64,000 bases of DNA, taken from NCBI GenBank assembly GCA_030765045.1, contig CM060968.1, forward strand, positions 105,011,904 to 105,075,903. Direction: 5' to 3'. A program made the translations under genes and the position numbers. The stretch is from Tenodera sinensis (taxonomy: Eukaryota > Arthropoda > Insecta > Mantodea > Mantidae). Position 1 is the first letter of the stretch. Each line of letters begins with the position of its first letter. This document shows positions 53,364-64,000 of the stretch, in pieces. Under the pieces are notes generated by a model that saw nothing but the letters and a program-made list of their open reading frames with translations, ran no database searches and was not told the origin of the DNA.

Positions 53364-54148
53364 GGCTGGTGGCCTTACGTTCAACTGTCACGCCACGAGT
53401 GTCTGTATGAATGACAGAATGGCGATTTACCACTTGGTGAGAAGTACTTGATGTTAATCGGAGAAATGAGTTCTGACAAAACAAGCAGTGAGTACCAGTA
53501 GACAATGCTACATTTAGTGCGTAATTATATTATTTCTCAAAGAGTTACTTTAAAGGCAATAACTGTAACAATTTTATTAATGTAAGTGCTACTAATATGA
53601 GTTTGGTATTGGCCCTACCCGTTCACCAGACAAACCCACAAATGTTACAAAATCAAAGCTAAACTGCAAAATTCTCATATTCTGATCGTCATTATTAATA
53701 TTAATATAACTGCGGTTCAGAGTTTGGCGATTTCTCCTCGCATGAGCAAAGCTAAGCATAATGTGAGTACAAGTAAGTGAACGGGCAAACGGGTGGCAGG
53801 CAGTGTTTTGTTTCCGGAATCACACATGGTGGAGCATCATCATGCATGGCGATGTTCACGTGTTTAACAAAGCGAATCAAGCACCGAAAAGAACGGTAGA
53901 GCTTTTATTTTTCATTGCTTACGATACAAAAATTTCATTTTGTTCCACAATAAAAGGAACCTTTTGTTCGAGTAATCCTTTCGTACTGGTTGTTTTATTG
54001 TATTCATTATGGCTACCGTCAACTGTTTGTCACTGGCAGTTACGCTAAACATTGACATTGCAGGAATAATAGCTTGTTTCTCATGCCATGTTATAATTTT
54101 ACTACTCTCTGATATGTCCGACGTACTCCCCAAACATGTAATTTAGAG
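53364..54148. other. Spacer
   Basis: Frames of 81, 89 and 73 codons without recognised domains. Confidence 0.45.
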
Positions 54149-54560
54149 GACAAAATGTGATGCGTTCTATTCACATGATTTTCTTCACCCACTCTTCTAC
54201 AACCTTCGTAGTATCATTGTTTTATCTGCTGCCTGTGAATTGAGATAAACCTTCCTTACACATTCTGGAAGATTTTATCTGTCTCTTATGGTTTTCCAGT
54301 TATGCAAAGATAATGCAGAAAGAAGAGGTCTCATTGGCTATTCTCAGAAAATTCAAGATATATATTTTATTTGTTATGTAAATAAAATATTATGAAACAT
54401 TTCCATACAAAAGGCAGTTTGAGCTAGGAAAGTTTCTTGGAAACCTTTACGTCACTTTCTTGGAGTAATTTACTTCACTATTCATTTTTAGTTATGTTAA
54501 TCTCACACATACACACTCGTGGACACACATCCCTTTTCTGAAAAACCTATTTTTGAAGCA
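54149..54560 (-). repeat. HM element, compacted
   Basis: ATGTGATGCGTTCTATTCAC terminus, then core with a large deletion, GGTTTTCCAGTTATGCAAAG, and a small CACACATACACACTCGTGGA remnant. It ends before the hairpin. Confidence 0.75.
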
Positions 54561-55049
54561 AAACTTCTTATGAGAGGGCTTTGAAATTCTGATCCGCAAC
54601 CTTTTTGTGTGACGAAAAGTGGTGGGGGTAAACATTGTGTCGAGTACAGTGGGAGCAGTATCTCGTTTGCCTTTGGATATCGGAGATATCGCTTTTTCAT
54701 TCTCGTTGCCCGTGGTTGCGTATACTGCGTTCAGGCGGCGTGGCGATCACTGAGTACAGCTTTTGGTTGTCAACAGAGCATCCGTTGAAACACGTGTGTA
54801 TAACCAACGCATTTCGAGTATTGTTTAGTGTTCTCGTTGTTTATAACCTATTTTCTTCATTAAAATATACAATTCTGTTGTGAATATGCCTAAGTCAGGA
54901 GCAGAAAGAACAAGATAAACCGTGCGGGTGAAGGGACAGTTCAGAAACTGATGATAAACACAATATATGTTATTCAAAAGTGATTTATTTTTGTTCTTTA
55001 GGTTTCTATTATTTTGAATTAACTTATTACAATAAATTCACAGACACAC
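54561..55049. other. Spacer
   Basis: The 82-codon frame at 54635 has no recognised domain. Confidence 0.45.
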
Positions 55050-55152
55050 CCACATTTACATTTACATTCCTATTCATACTTCCAGCCGGGAGTTGAACCC
55101 AGAACCCCTTGCACAGCAGACAGGTGTTCTACCGATTGTAGAGGCCACCCCA
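55050..55152 (-). mobile_element. SINE-C head
   Basis: On the minus strand the B-box-like GGGTTCAACTCCCGGCTGG is preceded by an ATCGGTAGAACACCTGTCTG A-box region. The leftward tail is CATTTACATTTACATTCC-like. Confidence 0.7.
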
Positions 55153-55718
55153 ATAGCAATATTGTGTGTTCTGTGAACATGCATTAATGCACTGCTAAAT
55201 GTTAAAAAATAACACAATTTAACAAAACTGTAAGTGTATCTGAATAATAAGATTAATTAACATCATAAAGTCATTATGCTATCTGAGAGCGTAACATTTA
55301 CAAACTCAGAAAAAGAATGTCATTGCTGATATGAACTGTTAGAAGGTTTTTTAACTTTTCCGTTTGTGTAAACGGTGGCATGAAAATTACGCTACGTATA
55401 GTTAGCATGGGAAATAATTCCTTTATTACCTCTCTTGTGATATAGTGTACAATAAAGCTATAAACGTTTTACTGTCGAGCTACCGTTCTGAGAAGAGCTC
55501 ATTTAGTGTAGCCTGGAGCTGAATGATCTTGCTGCAAAAGCAGTCCAACTACAAACACTTTGCAGAATAACCTGCCAACAAAGTATTTTCAACACATTGT
55601 TATTTAATTTTTGATCAAGCGTTTTTTCCCCGTTACATTATTTTTATACTTTTATGGTCCGCTCAGTCCAATACCTTCGGGTGTGACAAGCATTTTCACC
55701 CGAAACACCAAGCCCGCA
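55153..55718. other. Spacer
   Basis: Nothing recognised. Confidence 0.4.
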
Positions 55719-55875
55719 TCTATGGTGTGGTGGTAGCATCTTTGCCTCACTTTCAAGTGACCTCGAGTTCGAGCTTCGGTTACGGTGAGTTATCCGGAGG
55801 TTTTCGCTTATACTGAGAAGACAAATGTCGGGTAACTTTAAGCTCCATGGACCTCGGGGTCACTTGAGTGCCATT
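55719..55875 (+). mobile_element. SINE-D copy
   Basis: A-box-like TGGTGTGGTGGTAGCATC and B-box GACCTCGAGTTCGAGCTTCG. The body has GAGAAGACAAATGTCGGGT and GGACCTCGGGGTCACTTG. Confidence 0.65.
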
Positions 55876-55892
55876 TCACTAATTTCATACAT

Positions 55893-56072
55893 AGAAAATT
55901 CTTCGAAAAATTCAATTTTCTAAACAATGGCGTTAACGATTTTGATTTTGATTAAATTAAATTACCATATATATTTATACATAAGATTTTTCATCACAAA
56001 TGAAATGTAGATTTGAATTTTCTAGCAAATATAGTATCTTCATTATAAGTGAGTGTAAGTCGTAAGAGATAG
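55893..56072 (+). repeat. HM internal fragment
   Basis: AATTCTTCGAAAAATTC through GTGTAAGTCGTAAGAGATAG of the core. Both ends are missing. It begins about 20 bp after the SINE-D body. Confidence 0.65.
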
Positions 56073-57896
56073 GGAAAATCAACAAGAAATATTGTATCAG
56101 GCATCACTGACCTGAATCATGCAAGTTATATTTCCGTTTTATTTTAATTATTTTGCTTGTGATTTCCAATAGTAACATAATCCATGTTATATTGTATAGG
56201 CATCCTATGCTTGACAGGTTTCGATACATCCAGAATGGACCGTAGCTTATTATTGAGGTTTCCCCTGAATGATTGAGAAAATGCTAACAGACGTGTACTG
56301 CTTTTGCCTAACAGTAAGGGGATAGCCTTATACTACCATTTATACGGCTGCTATAATACATTTGAGATGACTTGCAGTACTAGTCTAGTTGCAAGGGATT
56401 TGGAGAAAGCAGTAGAAAGAGAAAACTGATAAACACAATTATAATTTACTTATTCCCAAAATCACTTTCCCCTCACTTGCTTCTAAACTTTTTAGCTTCT
56501 GAATCATTCAAGGAATCTTCATGAAAATTAATTGAAAAATGGAGCCTATTTATTAATCAGAAGCATTTTTATTCCCGGCTATATTAATTATTACATTTTA
56601 ATTACCTTTCCCATTTAATTCTGTCATGTTACACATTTAATACTGTACAACCTATTGAAAATAATCTCAGAATTAACTTGAGTCTTATTGGGTCTGTTGC
56701 CTTTAAATTAAACATTTTTATTTATAAAAATTCAAAATATAAAATATTTAATACTTTTTAAAAAGACACAAATACTATGTAAAACTTGGAGGTTCACATC
56801 AACTATCATGCATTTAGTTACAGCAGGAACAAATTTTATGGAATTATTGCAAATGGTTTTGAAATGAAAGACTTTTATGTGAAGAACAAGAAGTGCTTGA
56901 AAAACAAGCTTTAAAAATGCATACCTGCCCCCTGGAAAATCTACAGACTTTAAATCCTTGTAATTTCTGTAATTATAATAATATAAACCAAAAATAAACT
57001 TTACGACACGTTTTTAAGTGCTCTCAATTGAAAAACTGGATTTTTTTCATGGTATACTATGTTGTAATTTGAGTAAAATTACTAATCCGCAAATGAGATA
57101 AATATAGCCCTGTTCTCAATTACCAATAAAAGTATCTGCACCTATGATATGTATGTCGATGGTTATACAACATTTCCAAAACTATATTTCAAAGAAATGC
57201 TTAACCAAAGAGTCTTGAACAGCAAGATAAATATTTAAACATTTCTTCTCATACACGTTGACAATGGTAGGAATAAAAATGTTTGTTTACATTCTTTATC
57301 CACCATCTTATTGCTGTGACTTATTAAAATAGTGCAATTTAGTTTAAAATAGTTTCTTTTCGTTTTGTAAATACAATACAATAGTATTCATATTTCACGA
57401 ATACAGTGAGAAATGCTGCTCCAGTTTGCCTCGACACACGATTGTTTTCCGATTATTCTTTGTCGATTCTTTTGTTTGTTGAACAAAAGACAAGAAGTGA
57501 CGTAGTTGGGAAAATGGCGTCTCTTGCTTTGATAGAGCTAACGAGCAGTGATAATTTTTGTTGAGAAGGGCTGTTTCTTGGCACAGCTGGAGCCCACACG
57601 CGAGGCTCTAAGGGGTACGGGGCTACCTTGGGGTTGTAGTACAGCGCGTGTGACTTGTTAACTCCCCAGGGAGTGACACACGTGGAGACTCACAAACAAC
57701 CCGCTCGTGTCACCACCCTGCAGAGATGATCTCATTACGTCAAAGGAGCAATAACGCTGTTTGTAAATCTATTCAGAGATTAGCAAAATGCGCGCGTCTT
57801 TTTAACCTCTATTCCACAAGGAACTGCTAATTTGTGCGCTTCAGGAGAAAATGTGAATGGTTTTTTTTTATCACTGCCACTGTGTCCACCATGTAT
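56073..57896. other. Unassigned region with a GC-richer patch
   Basis: Mostly AT-rich. 57490-57740 is GC-richer and contains GGGGTACGGGGCTACCTTGG near 57612. It has no repeat partner in the window and no recognised frame. Confidence 0.4.
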
Positions 57897-57962
57897 ACGG
57901 TACATTCCAACCAAAAATCCCATACTCAGATCTCACTGAAAATACTCGCTCTGAGGCTCCGT
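57897..57962 (+). repeat. HM proximal-block fragment
   Basis: GGTACATTCCAACCAAAAAT through CGCTCTGAGGCTCC, a duplicate of the proximal block just left of a longer copy. Confidence 0.65.
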
Positions 57963-57982
57963 AGATCGGAATATATATATAT

Positions 57983-58128
57983 TTACTTTTCCTACTACGT
58001 ATAGTAAGCAGGGGAAGTATTTATTGTATTCTACCCAAAAATTCGATACCAACGTTACAACGAAAATACACGTTTTGAGTCTCAGTGAATCTAAAATAAT
58101 TTTTATTAATGTGCGTGTGCGTGTGCGT

Positions 58129-58184
<56 letters not shown>

Positions 58185-58420
58185 GCGTGAAAACAGCATA
58201 ACTCATATTTCAGAACCTTCCAAGTATCTAACACGAAGATTTTCAAGAAAATCACGCCACATCATACCCTTTACATGATTGTATAAGAAATGTCACTTTT
58301 CATGACAAGTATTTTATACAGTGAATCTTTTGAGCATTTTCTTACAACTTTTTCTTTCTAGGTGATTTTTGCATGGCTGATAAACTGTAAGATGCAGATA
58401 TGCTTAAAACATAACTTATA
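57983..58420 (+). repeat. HM element with GT/GTGC tract, internally deleted
   Basis: TTACTTTTCCTACTACGTAT hairpin end and TTCTACCCAAAAATTCGATA block. The microsatellite is at 58111-58180, then AACAGCATAACTCATATTTC. A deleted core follows, ending at TGCTTAAAACATAACTTATA, where the next copy starts. Confidence 0.8.
58111..58180. repeat. (GTGCGT)n-(GT)n microsatellite
   Basis: Five GTGTGC-type units followed by about 20 GT units, at the HM microsatellite slot. Confidence 0.95.
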
Positions 58421-58425
58421 CCTTT

Positions 58426-59249
58426 TTACTTGCCCTACAAGTAAATATAAGAAGTATTGTATTCCACCCAAAAATTCAATGAGACCCCCTGAATCCAAAA
58501 AAGAGCATGTTTGGAAAAAGGTCCGCGCGCGTGCGTGTGTGTGTGCCTGTAGGTCTTTGGACAGCATAACTCAAAAACGAAAAGTCCGTTAAAAACCAAA
58601 GTTGGTATTTAAATTTAATGTCTTTCAAGAATACAACACGAAGATTTTGAAGAAAATAGCCTCACCCTAAACTACTCTTTACATGAAAACTTTTTCGAAA
58701 TTTTTAATTCTCTTGAAAATGGCTAACGATTTTATTTAAAATGCCCTATGTTTGACATATTTTTATGAGAAATGAAATGTATATCTTGAATTTTTTGGCT
58801 ATAACCTATGAAGTGCTGTTTACTCTGGATAACTTTTGCATAAGTGCTAAACCGTAAGAGCTAGACCAAATCTTGCTCTACAAAAAATGTAGATCTTGCT
58901 AAAACACACAATTTATGTCCGAATACATTTTTTTGTAGAGTGAACCATTTGGGAGATATTCCTCTTTGTGCAAGTTTTGGAGAAGTTAATACTTCTGTAA
59001 AATGCAACATCGTTATTTAATTTTTTATATGTTAAACATGCAAAGACAACGGAATTTGAGAGCTTTAAAACATTTGACTATCGGTCAAAGTCTACTGTAT
59101 TGCCATATTCCCCTTGTACCTACAATAAGATAAACAATAAGATAATTTCTGCAAATGTTTATCTTGACTAACACGAAGAAGATATAGGAATGAAAGTTTG
59201 TAAGAATGGTTAGTACAAGAATAAAGAAAGTTACGTGAGTGCAACACAG
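58426..59249 (+). mobile_element. HM element, near complete
   Basis: TTACTTGCCCTACAAGTAAA end. The proximal block is shortened. A GCGCGCGTGCGTGTGTGTGT tract (58525-58544) leads to GACAGCATAACTCAAAAACG, the full core and GTGAGTGCAACACAGAT. It lies head-to-tail behind the copy at 57983. Confidence 0.88.
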
Positions 59250-60206
59250 ATATTTAGAGCTTGTTTTTCAAAAGATAAAAACATGAATACGCTCTATTGT
59301 TCATCATTAAGTGCTTTGTCTCCTAAGAAATAGGAGGAACTGTAAACATAACTCCATTCTTCACTTAAAATGCCAGTTTTCAAAAATTAGAACTGATATT
59401 GCAAATTGTCTGTTATCAGCAAGAGAAAAACATTTGATTAATGGTGTAATTTTCGTTGCCTTATAACAGGGAAATTCTGATTTCCAAATTTACGTATAGG
59501 TACCTATAGTTTAACTCCATACTGAGCTTAGCACACGTAACACTGTCCTTAAACATTACATTTGTATCATATATTTCAACTGTTTCACCAACTACGTATT
59601 TTTCATGGCTAATAGTTATATAATATACAGGCTGTCGTAGTTTGTGATTCATATCTGCTCACACCGACTGCATACGGTTGCATTTTTTATTTTTAGATAT
59701 ACCTAATGCTGACGTAATTAAAAACAGGAAAACTCCGGTTCTGTGGGTAGTTAGCAAATGGTGCTACACAACATTACATGTAACTCTTACAACAAGATCT
59801 TTCTTCCGGTATTTATTTATCATGTATCTTAGCTGTAAAACACGAGAAATTCAGTTTCTCACAGATTTCACTTCGGCAATATTTTTTGTTTGCAATCAAG
59901 GAACATGGTCGGCAATAGAGTTAACCTGATACACATTTCTTTCATGAAAAATACCTTGGTTGAGGGAAACCACACTTCATCGTAAACATTACCTTCTAGC
60001 TAGTTCAGGTAGGTATAGATACTTTCACTTTTCACAAACCAAAAAACAACGAAATTTATTTCTTCTATTCGTGAACTAGTGCGTACGGAATACTAATCAA
60101 GAATGGACATTTGTAATGAACAAATGACGATTTTAAAATGTGCGAAATATATGTTAAATGGATCTAAAATAAAATATGACATAAGTAATAATTACAAAAA
60201 AAAAAA
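59250..60206. other. Spacer
   Basis: The 83-codon frame at 59678 has no recognised domain. Confidence 0.45.
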
Positions 60207-61689
<1,483 letters not shown>

Positions 61690-61714
61690 CACACACACAC
61701 ACACACACACACTT

Positions 61715-62657
61715 TTTAACTTTCTCAACAAACTAAAATAAATAGGAGAAGTATTGTATTTGATCCAAAAATTCGGTGTCAAGATTTCACCGGAAATATG
61801 TTTCGAGTCTCCCTAAATAAAAAACATTTTTAGACAAACGTGCGTGTGTATGTCTGTCTGTTTAACATCTTTCAAGGATACGACAGCAAGATTTTGAAGA
61901 AAATTCCTCCACGCTAAACTACCCATACTATGAAACACTTTTCGATTTGCTTCTCAAAAATGGCTAACGATTTTGATTAGTTTGATTAAAGTATTTTTAT
62001 GACAAATGAAATGTACATTTTGAATTTTCGGGCTATAACCCATGTATTTACTCTTGATGACTTTTGCATAACTGATAAATCATGAGAGATAGACCAAATC
62101 ATATTATACAACACATCTAGATATTGTTAAAACATATAAGTTATATTCAAATGCATTATTTTTTTGTGAAGTGAACTATTTCGAAAATATTCCTTGTTTG
62201 AGAGGTAGAACTGGAACTTAAAAATTCAATGCCACAGCTGGGTCTGTGGTTCAAATCCCAGCTGTGGCATTGAATTTTTAAGTTCCAGTTCTACCTCTCA
62301 AACATTGCCCACACACGGCTTGCGTGTTTAAAAACACCAACAGTAAGTTTGTTGGCATAAATAAATAATAATATTCCTTGTTATTTGTGTGTGTTTTGCA
62401 ATACTTTTCTGAAATGAAAGGCGGTTATTCACTTCTTTATCTCTTACCCGTGCAAAGAGAACGGAATTTTAAAGCCTTCTATAGTGACCAGCTTTAATTT
62501 GACTATCACTCAAACCCCACTGTATTGCCATATACCCTTTGCACCTACAAATAAGGTAATTTCTGCAAATGTTTATCCCGATTAACATGAAGAAGATAGA
62601 GGAATACAAGTTTGTAAGAATAATTAGCACAGAGAAAAGAAGCTTATGTGAGGGCAG
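61715..62657 (+). mobile_element. HM element inserted in the microsatellite of another HM copy
   Basis: TTAACTTTCTCAACAAACTA end, then AGGAGAAGTATTGTATTTGA. The GTGCGTGTGTATGTCTGTCTG tract is short and followed by a deletion to TTTAACATCTTTCAAGGATA. The core is interrupted by a SINE at 62186-62380. The distal terminus is degenerate (AAGCTTATGTGAGGGCAG). Confidence 0.85.
62186..62380 (+). mobile_element. SINE with perfect palindromic head, copy 2
   Basis: The 11-bp direct repeat AATATTCCTTG (62186-62196 and 62370-62380) comes from the HM core block GATATTCCTTGTTATTTG, so the insertion site is certain. Perfect 47-bp inverted arms are at 62196-62242 and 62257-62303, around the 14-nt loop TCTGTGGTTCAAAT. 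The loop junction GGTTCAAATCCC resembles a pol III B box. The tail CGGCTTGCGTGTTTAAAAAC through AATAAATAATA matches copy 1. Confidence 0.92.
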
Positions 62658-62675
62658 AAAATTATTTTGGTAAAA

Positions 62676-62740
62676 GTGCTTTTTCGATCTTGGTATTGAA
62701 TTTTTGGCTGGAATACAATATTTTCCCTATTTACTGTAGA
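62676..62740 (-). repeat. HM hairpin-end part of the outer copy
   Basis: GTGCTTTTTCGAT, TTGAATTTTTGGCTGGAATA and CAATATTTTCCCTATTTACT are the proximal block on the minus strand. This is exactly what is missing from the copy at 60207-60657. Confidence 0.75.
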
Positions 62741-63274
62741 TAATTAGGTGCGTAGCACAGAAAGCAAAAACAGCAAAAGAAGAAAAAACAGTCATAATAT
62801 TTATATACGTAATAAATTGCTGAAAGATTAACATAACCTTGTTGAGCCTTTAGGCTACGTGCAGCAAGCATATAATCAAGGCAAAACTGCAAGAGGAGCG
62901 CGTGTTCCGTAGGACGTGCCAAATGCAAGTACCCGCTACTTAAATATTCATAACGCAGCTGACATAAATATTGCCCCCACACAAGGTATTTTACATTTTG
63001 TTGCGAAACCCTCTAGTAATAATAAAAAAAGTGTAACAAAGAGGCGTAAGGTGCTGCTAAATGAAAGCAGGTAGGTTTAGAAAGTGAATGCCTCAGGTGG
63101 CAAGATATCTTATGGGTGTTTCGCTATACTAAGATCCTGTTAAATTCACACTCCATTCTGGTATTTGGTGGCTATTGATTCTTAACGATGCTGGAATAGG
63201 AGAAACCAGACATTCTTATGTTGGAAAATAATAATTATTCTGTTTTGGGGTACGAAAAAGCTTTCCAGGTAGAA
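62741..63274. other. Spacer
   Basis: Nothing recognised. The 83-codon minus frame is K/F-rich at one end and has no domain. Confidence 0.4.
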
Positions 63275-63343
63275 TAAACGCTTGCAAGAACTGTTTGTAA
63301 ACTAGCGAGTAGAGAAAGTCATGTGAGTATATCGCATCAAATT
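63275..63343 (+). repeat. HM distal terminus fragment
   Basis: AGAATAAACGCTTGCAAGAA, then GCGAGTAGAGAAAGTCATGT and a degenerate ATCGCATCAAAT end. Confidence 0.8.
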
Positions 63344-63387
63344 ATTTTAGCAATGTTTAACATCTGTTCCTACTTAATAAGCATCAC

Positions 63388-63850
63388 ACTGAGCGGGATG
63401 GCTCAGGCGGTAACGTCTGTGGCCCACATTCAGAAGGTCGCGGGCTCGATTCCCGTGGCCGCGCACATGGGTTTTTCTGTGGTTTCCCCTTGTCACTTAG
63501 GCGAATGCTGGGGTGCATTATCTTTCCATCATTTCCCTTTATTCCATTTCTTTGTCATCTTTCAGTTGTATTTTCAGGCGTGTAGTGTTGGCAGTGCCGG
63601 GCAGATGGCGCGGATGATTGCGCATGGTAACTGCTGTTCTCGGCACTCGGTGGCCTTTGGCCGGCCTTGTCCTCCTTCGGGGCGCTCAGTGCGACACCGG
63701 AACCACGATATGATGACTGCTTGGCGTGGCCTGGCCCCGGGATGAAGAGATCTCATCACTTTATAGGGACTTCCACGCGTCTCTGCGGCCTATCTAGCTG
63801 CGACCCTACGGCCCTTCGGTTCCTTCATTTCATCTCTGCCTCCTGGAGGT
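63388..63850 (+). mobile_element. SINE-E copy
   Basis: A-box-like GGGATGGCTCAGGCGGTAAC and B-box GTCGCGGGCTCGATTCCCG. The body shares GGTAACTGCTGTTCTCGGCA with 20081-20455. The 140-, 61- and 62-codon frames here are SINE translations. A target duplication could not be fixed. Confidence 0.8.
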
Positions 63851-64000
63851 TGTAGCCACAACAGATCTGTGTAAGTCGAAGTGAGCGAGGTGTCCCCTCT
63901 GTATCAGTATCCTTCACCATCACAGACAATGATCACGGATAATACATGAAATTAGATATAATTACGAAATGTATTTCGTAAACAAACGTTTGAGATCTAA

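Noticed and set aside
63323..63745. 140-codon plus-strand frame
   Set aside because: Lies over a SINE-E copy and an HM end, and has repeat composition.

Overview
This is eukaryotic, almost certainly arthropod (probably insect) intergenic DNA. I found no convincing host gene. The window is AT-rich. Its long reading frames are either microsatellite translations (poly-Asn, poly-Cys/Val, poly-His/Thr) or short chance frames. The recognisable content is transposable-element debris: tRNA-derived SINEs, LINE C-terminal remnants, one DDE transposase remnant, very long microsatellites, and many copies of one dispersed non-autonomous element. The organism is inferred only from the style of the SINE, LINE and transposase relics. 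The density of repeats suggests a large genome, perhaps a polyneopteran insect, but this is a weak inference.

The dominant element, here called HM (hairpin-microsatellite element), has about 35 recognisable copies or fragments and covers roughly a quarter of the window. A full copy is about 850 bp without its microsatellite. It begins TTACTTTCTCTAC, with a short terminal hairpin made with a second, inverted copy of that motif. About 100 bp later comes a GT/GTCT-type microsatellite, then a roughly 650 bp unique core. The end is GTAGAGAAAGTCAT, then GTGAGTGCAACACATCAGAT. I define '+' as hairpin end on the left. This layout resembles the Helentron-derived non-autonomous elements of insects (DINE-1, mini-me and HINE type): short inverted motifs at both ends, a hairpin at one end, an internal GT/GTCY tract and no obvious target-site duplication. 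The two giant dinucleotide tracts (GT 37109-38022; CA/GACA 60657-61712) sit at the microsatellite position of HM copies. Copies are nested, tandem and tail-to-tail, which gives a readable insertion history.

Layout: 1-5 kb, HM fragments, a SINE with clear target duplication (623-993) and a two-copy repeat X. 5.1-6.2 kb, a 1 kb AAT array with layered 12-, 15- and 18-bp higher-order units. 7-11 kb, transposase relic, SINEs and two interrupted HM copies. 11-15 kb, mostly unidentified. 15-16.4 kb, a tail-to-tail HM pair. 17-28 kb, SINEs (one with a palindromic head), HM fragments and two LINE tails. 28-46 kb, the best HM copies, SINEs with target duplications and the giant GT tract. 46-50 kb, nothing recognised except repeat Y. 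50-59 kb, HM clusters. 60-62.7 kb, an HM copy whose microsatellite has received a second HM copy, which itself carries a palindromic SINE. 63.4-63.9 kb, a SINE.

No rRNA, canonical tRNA gene, CRISPR array or host coding exon could be supported. A few GC-richer, apparently unique patches (about 14.2, 26.2-26.6, 50.1 and 57.6 kb) are the only places where I would look for conserved non-coding or exon sequence.
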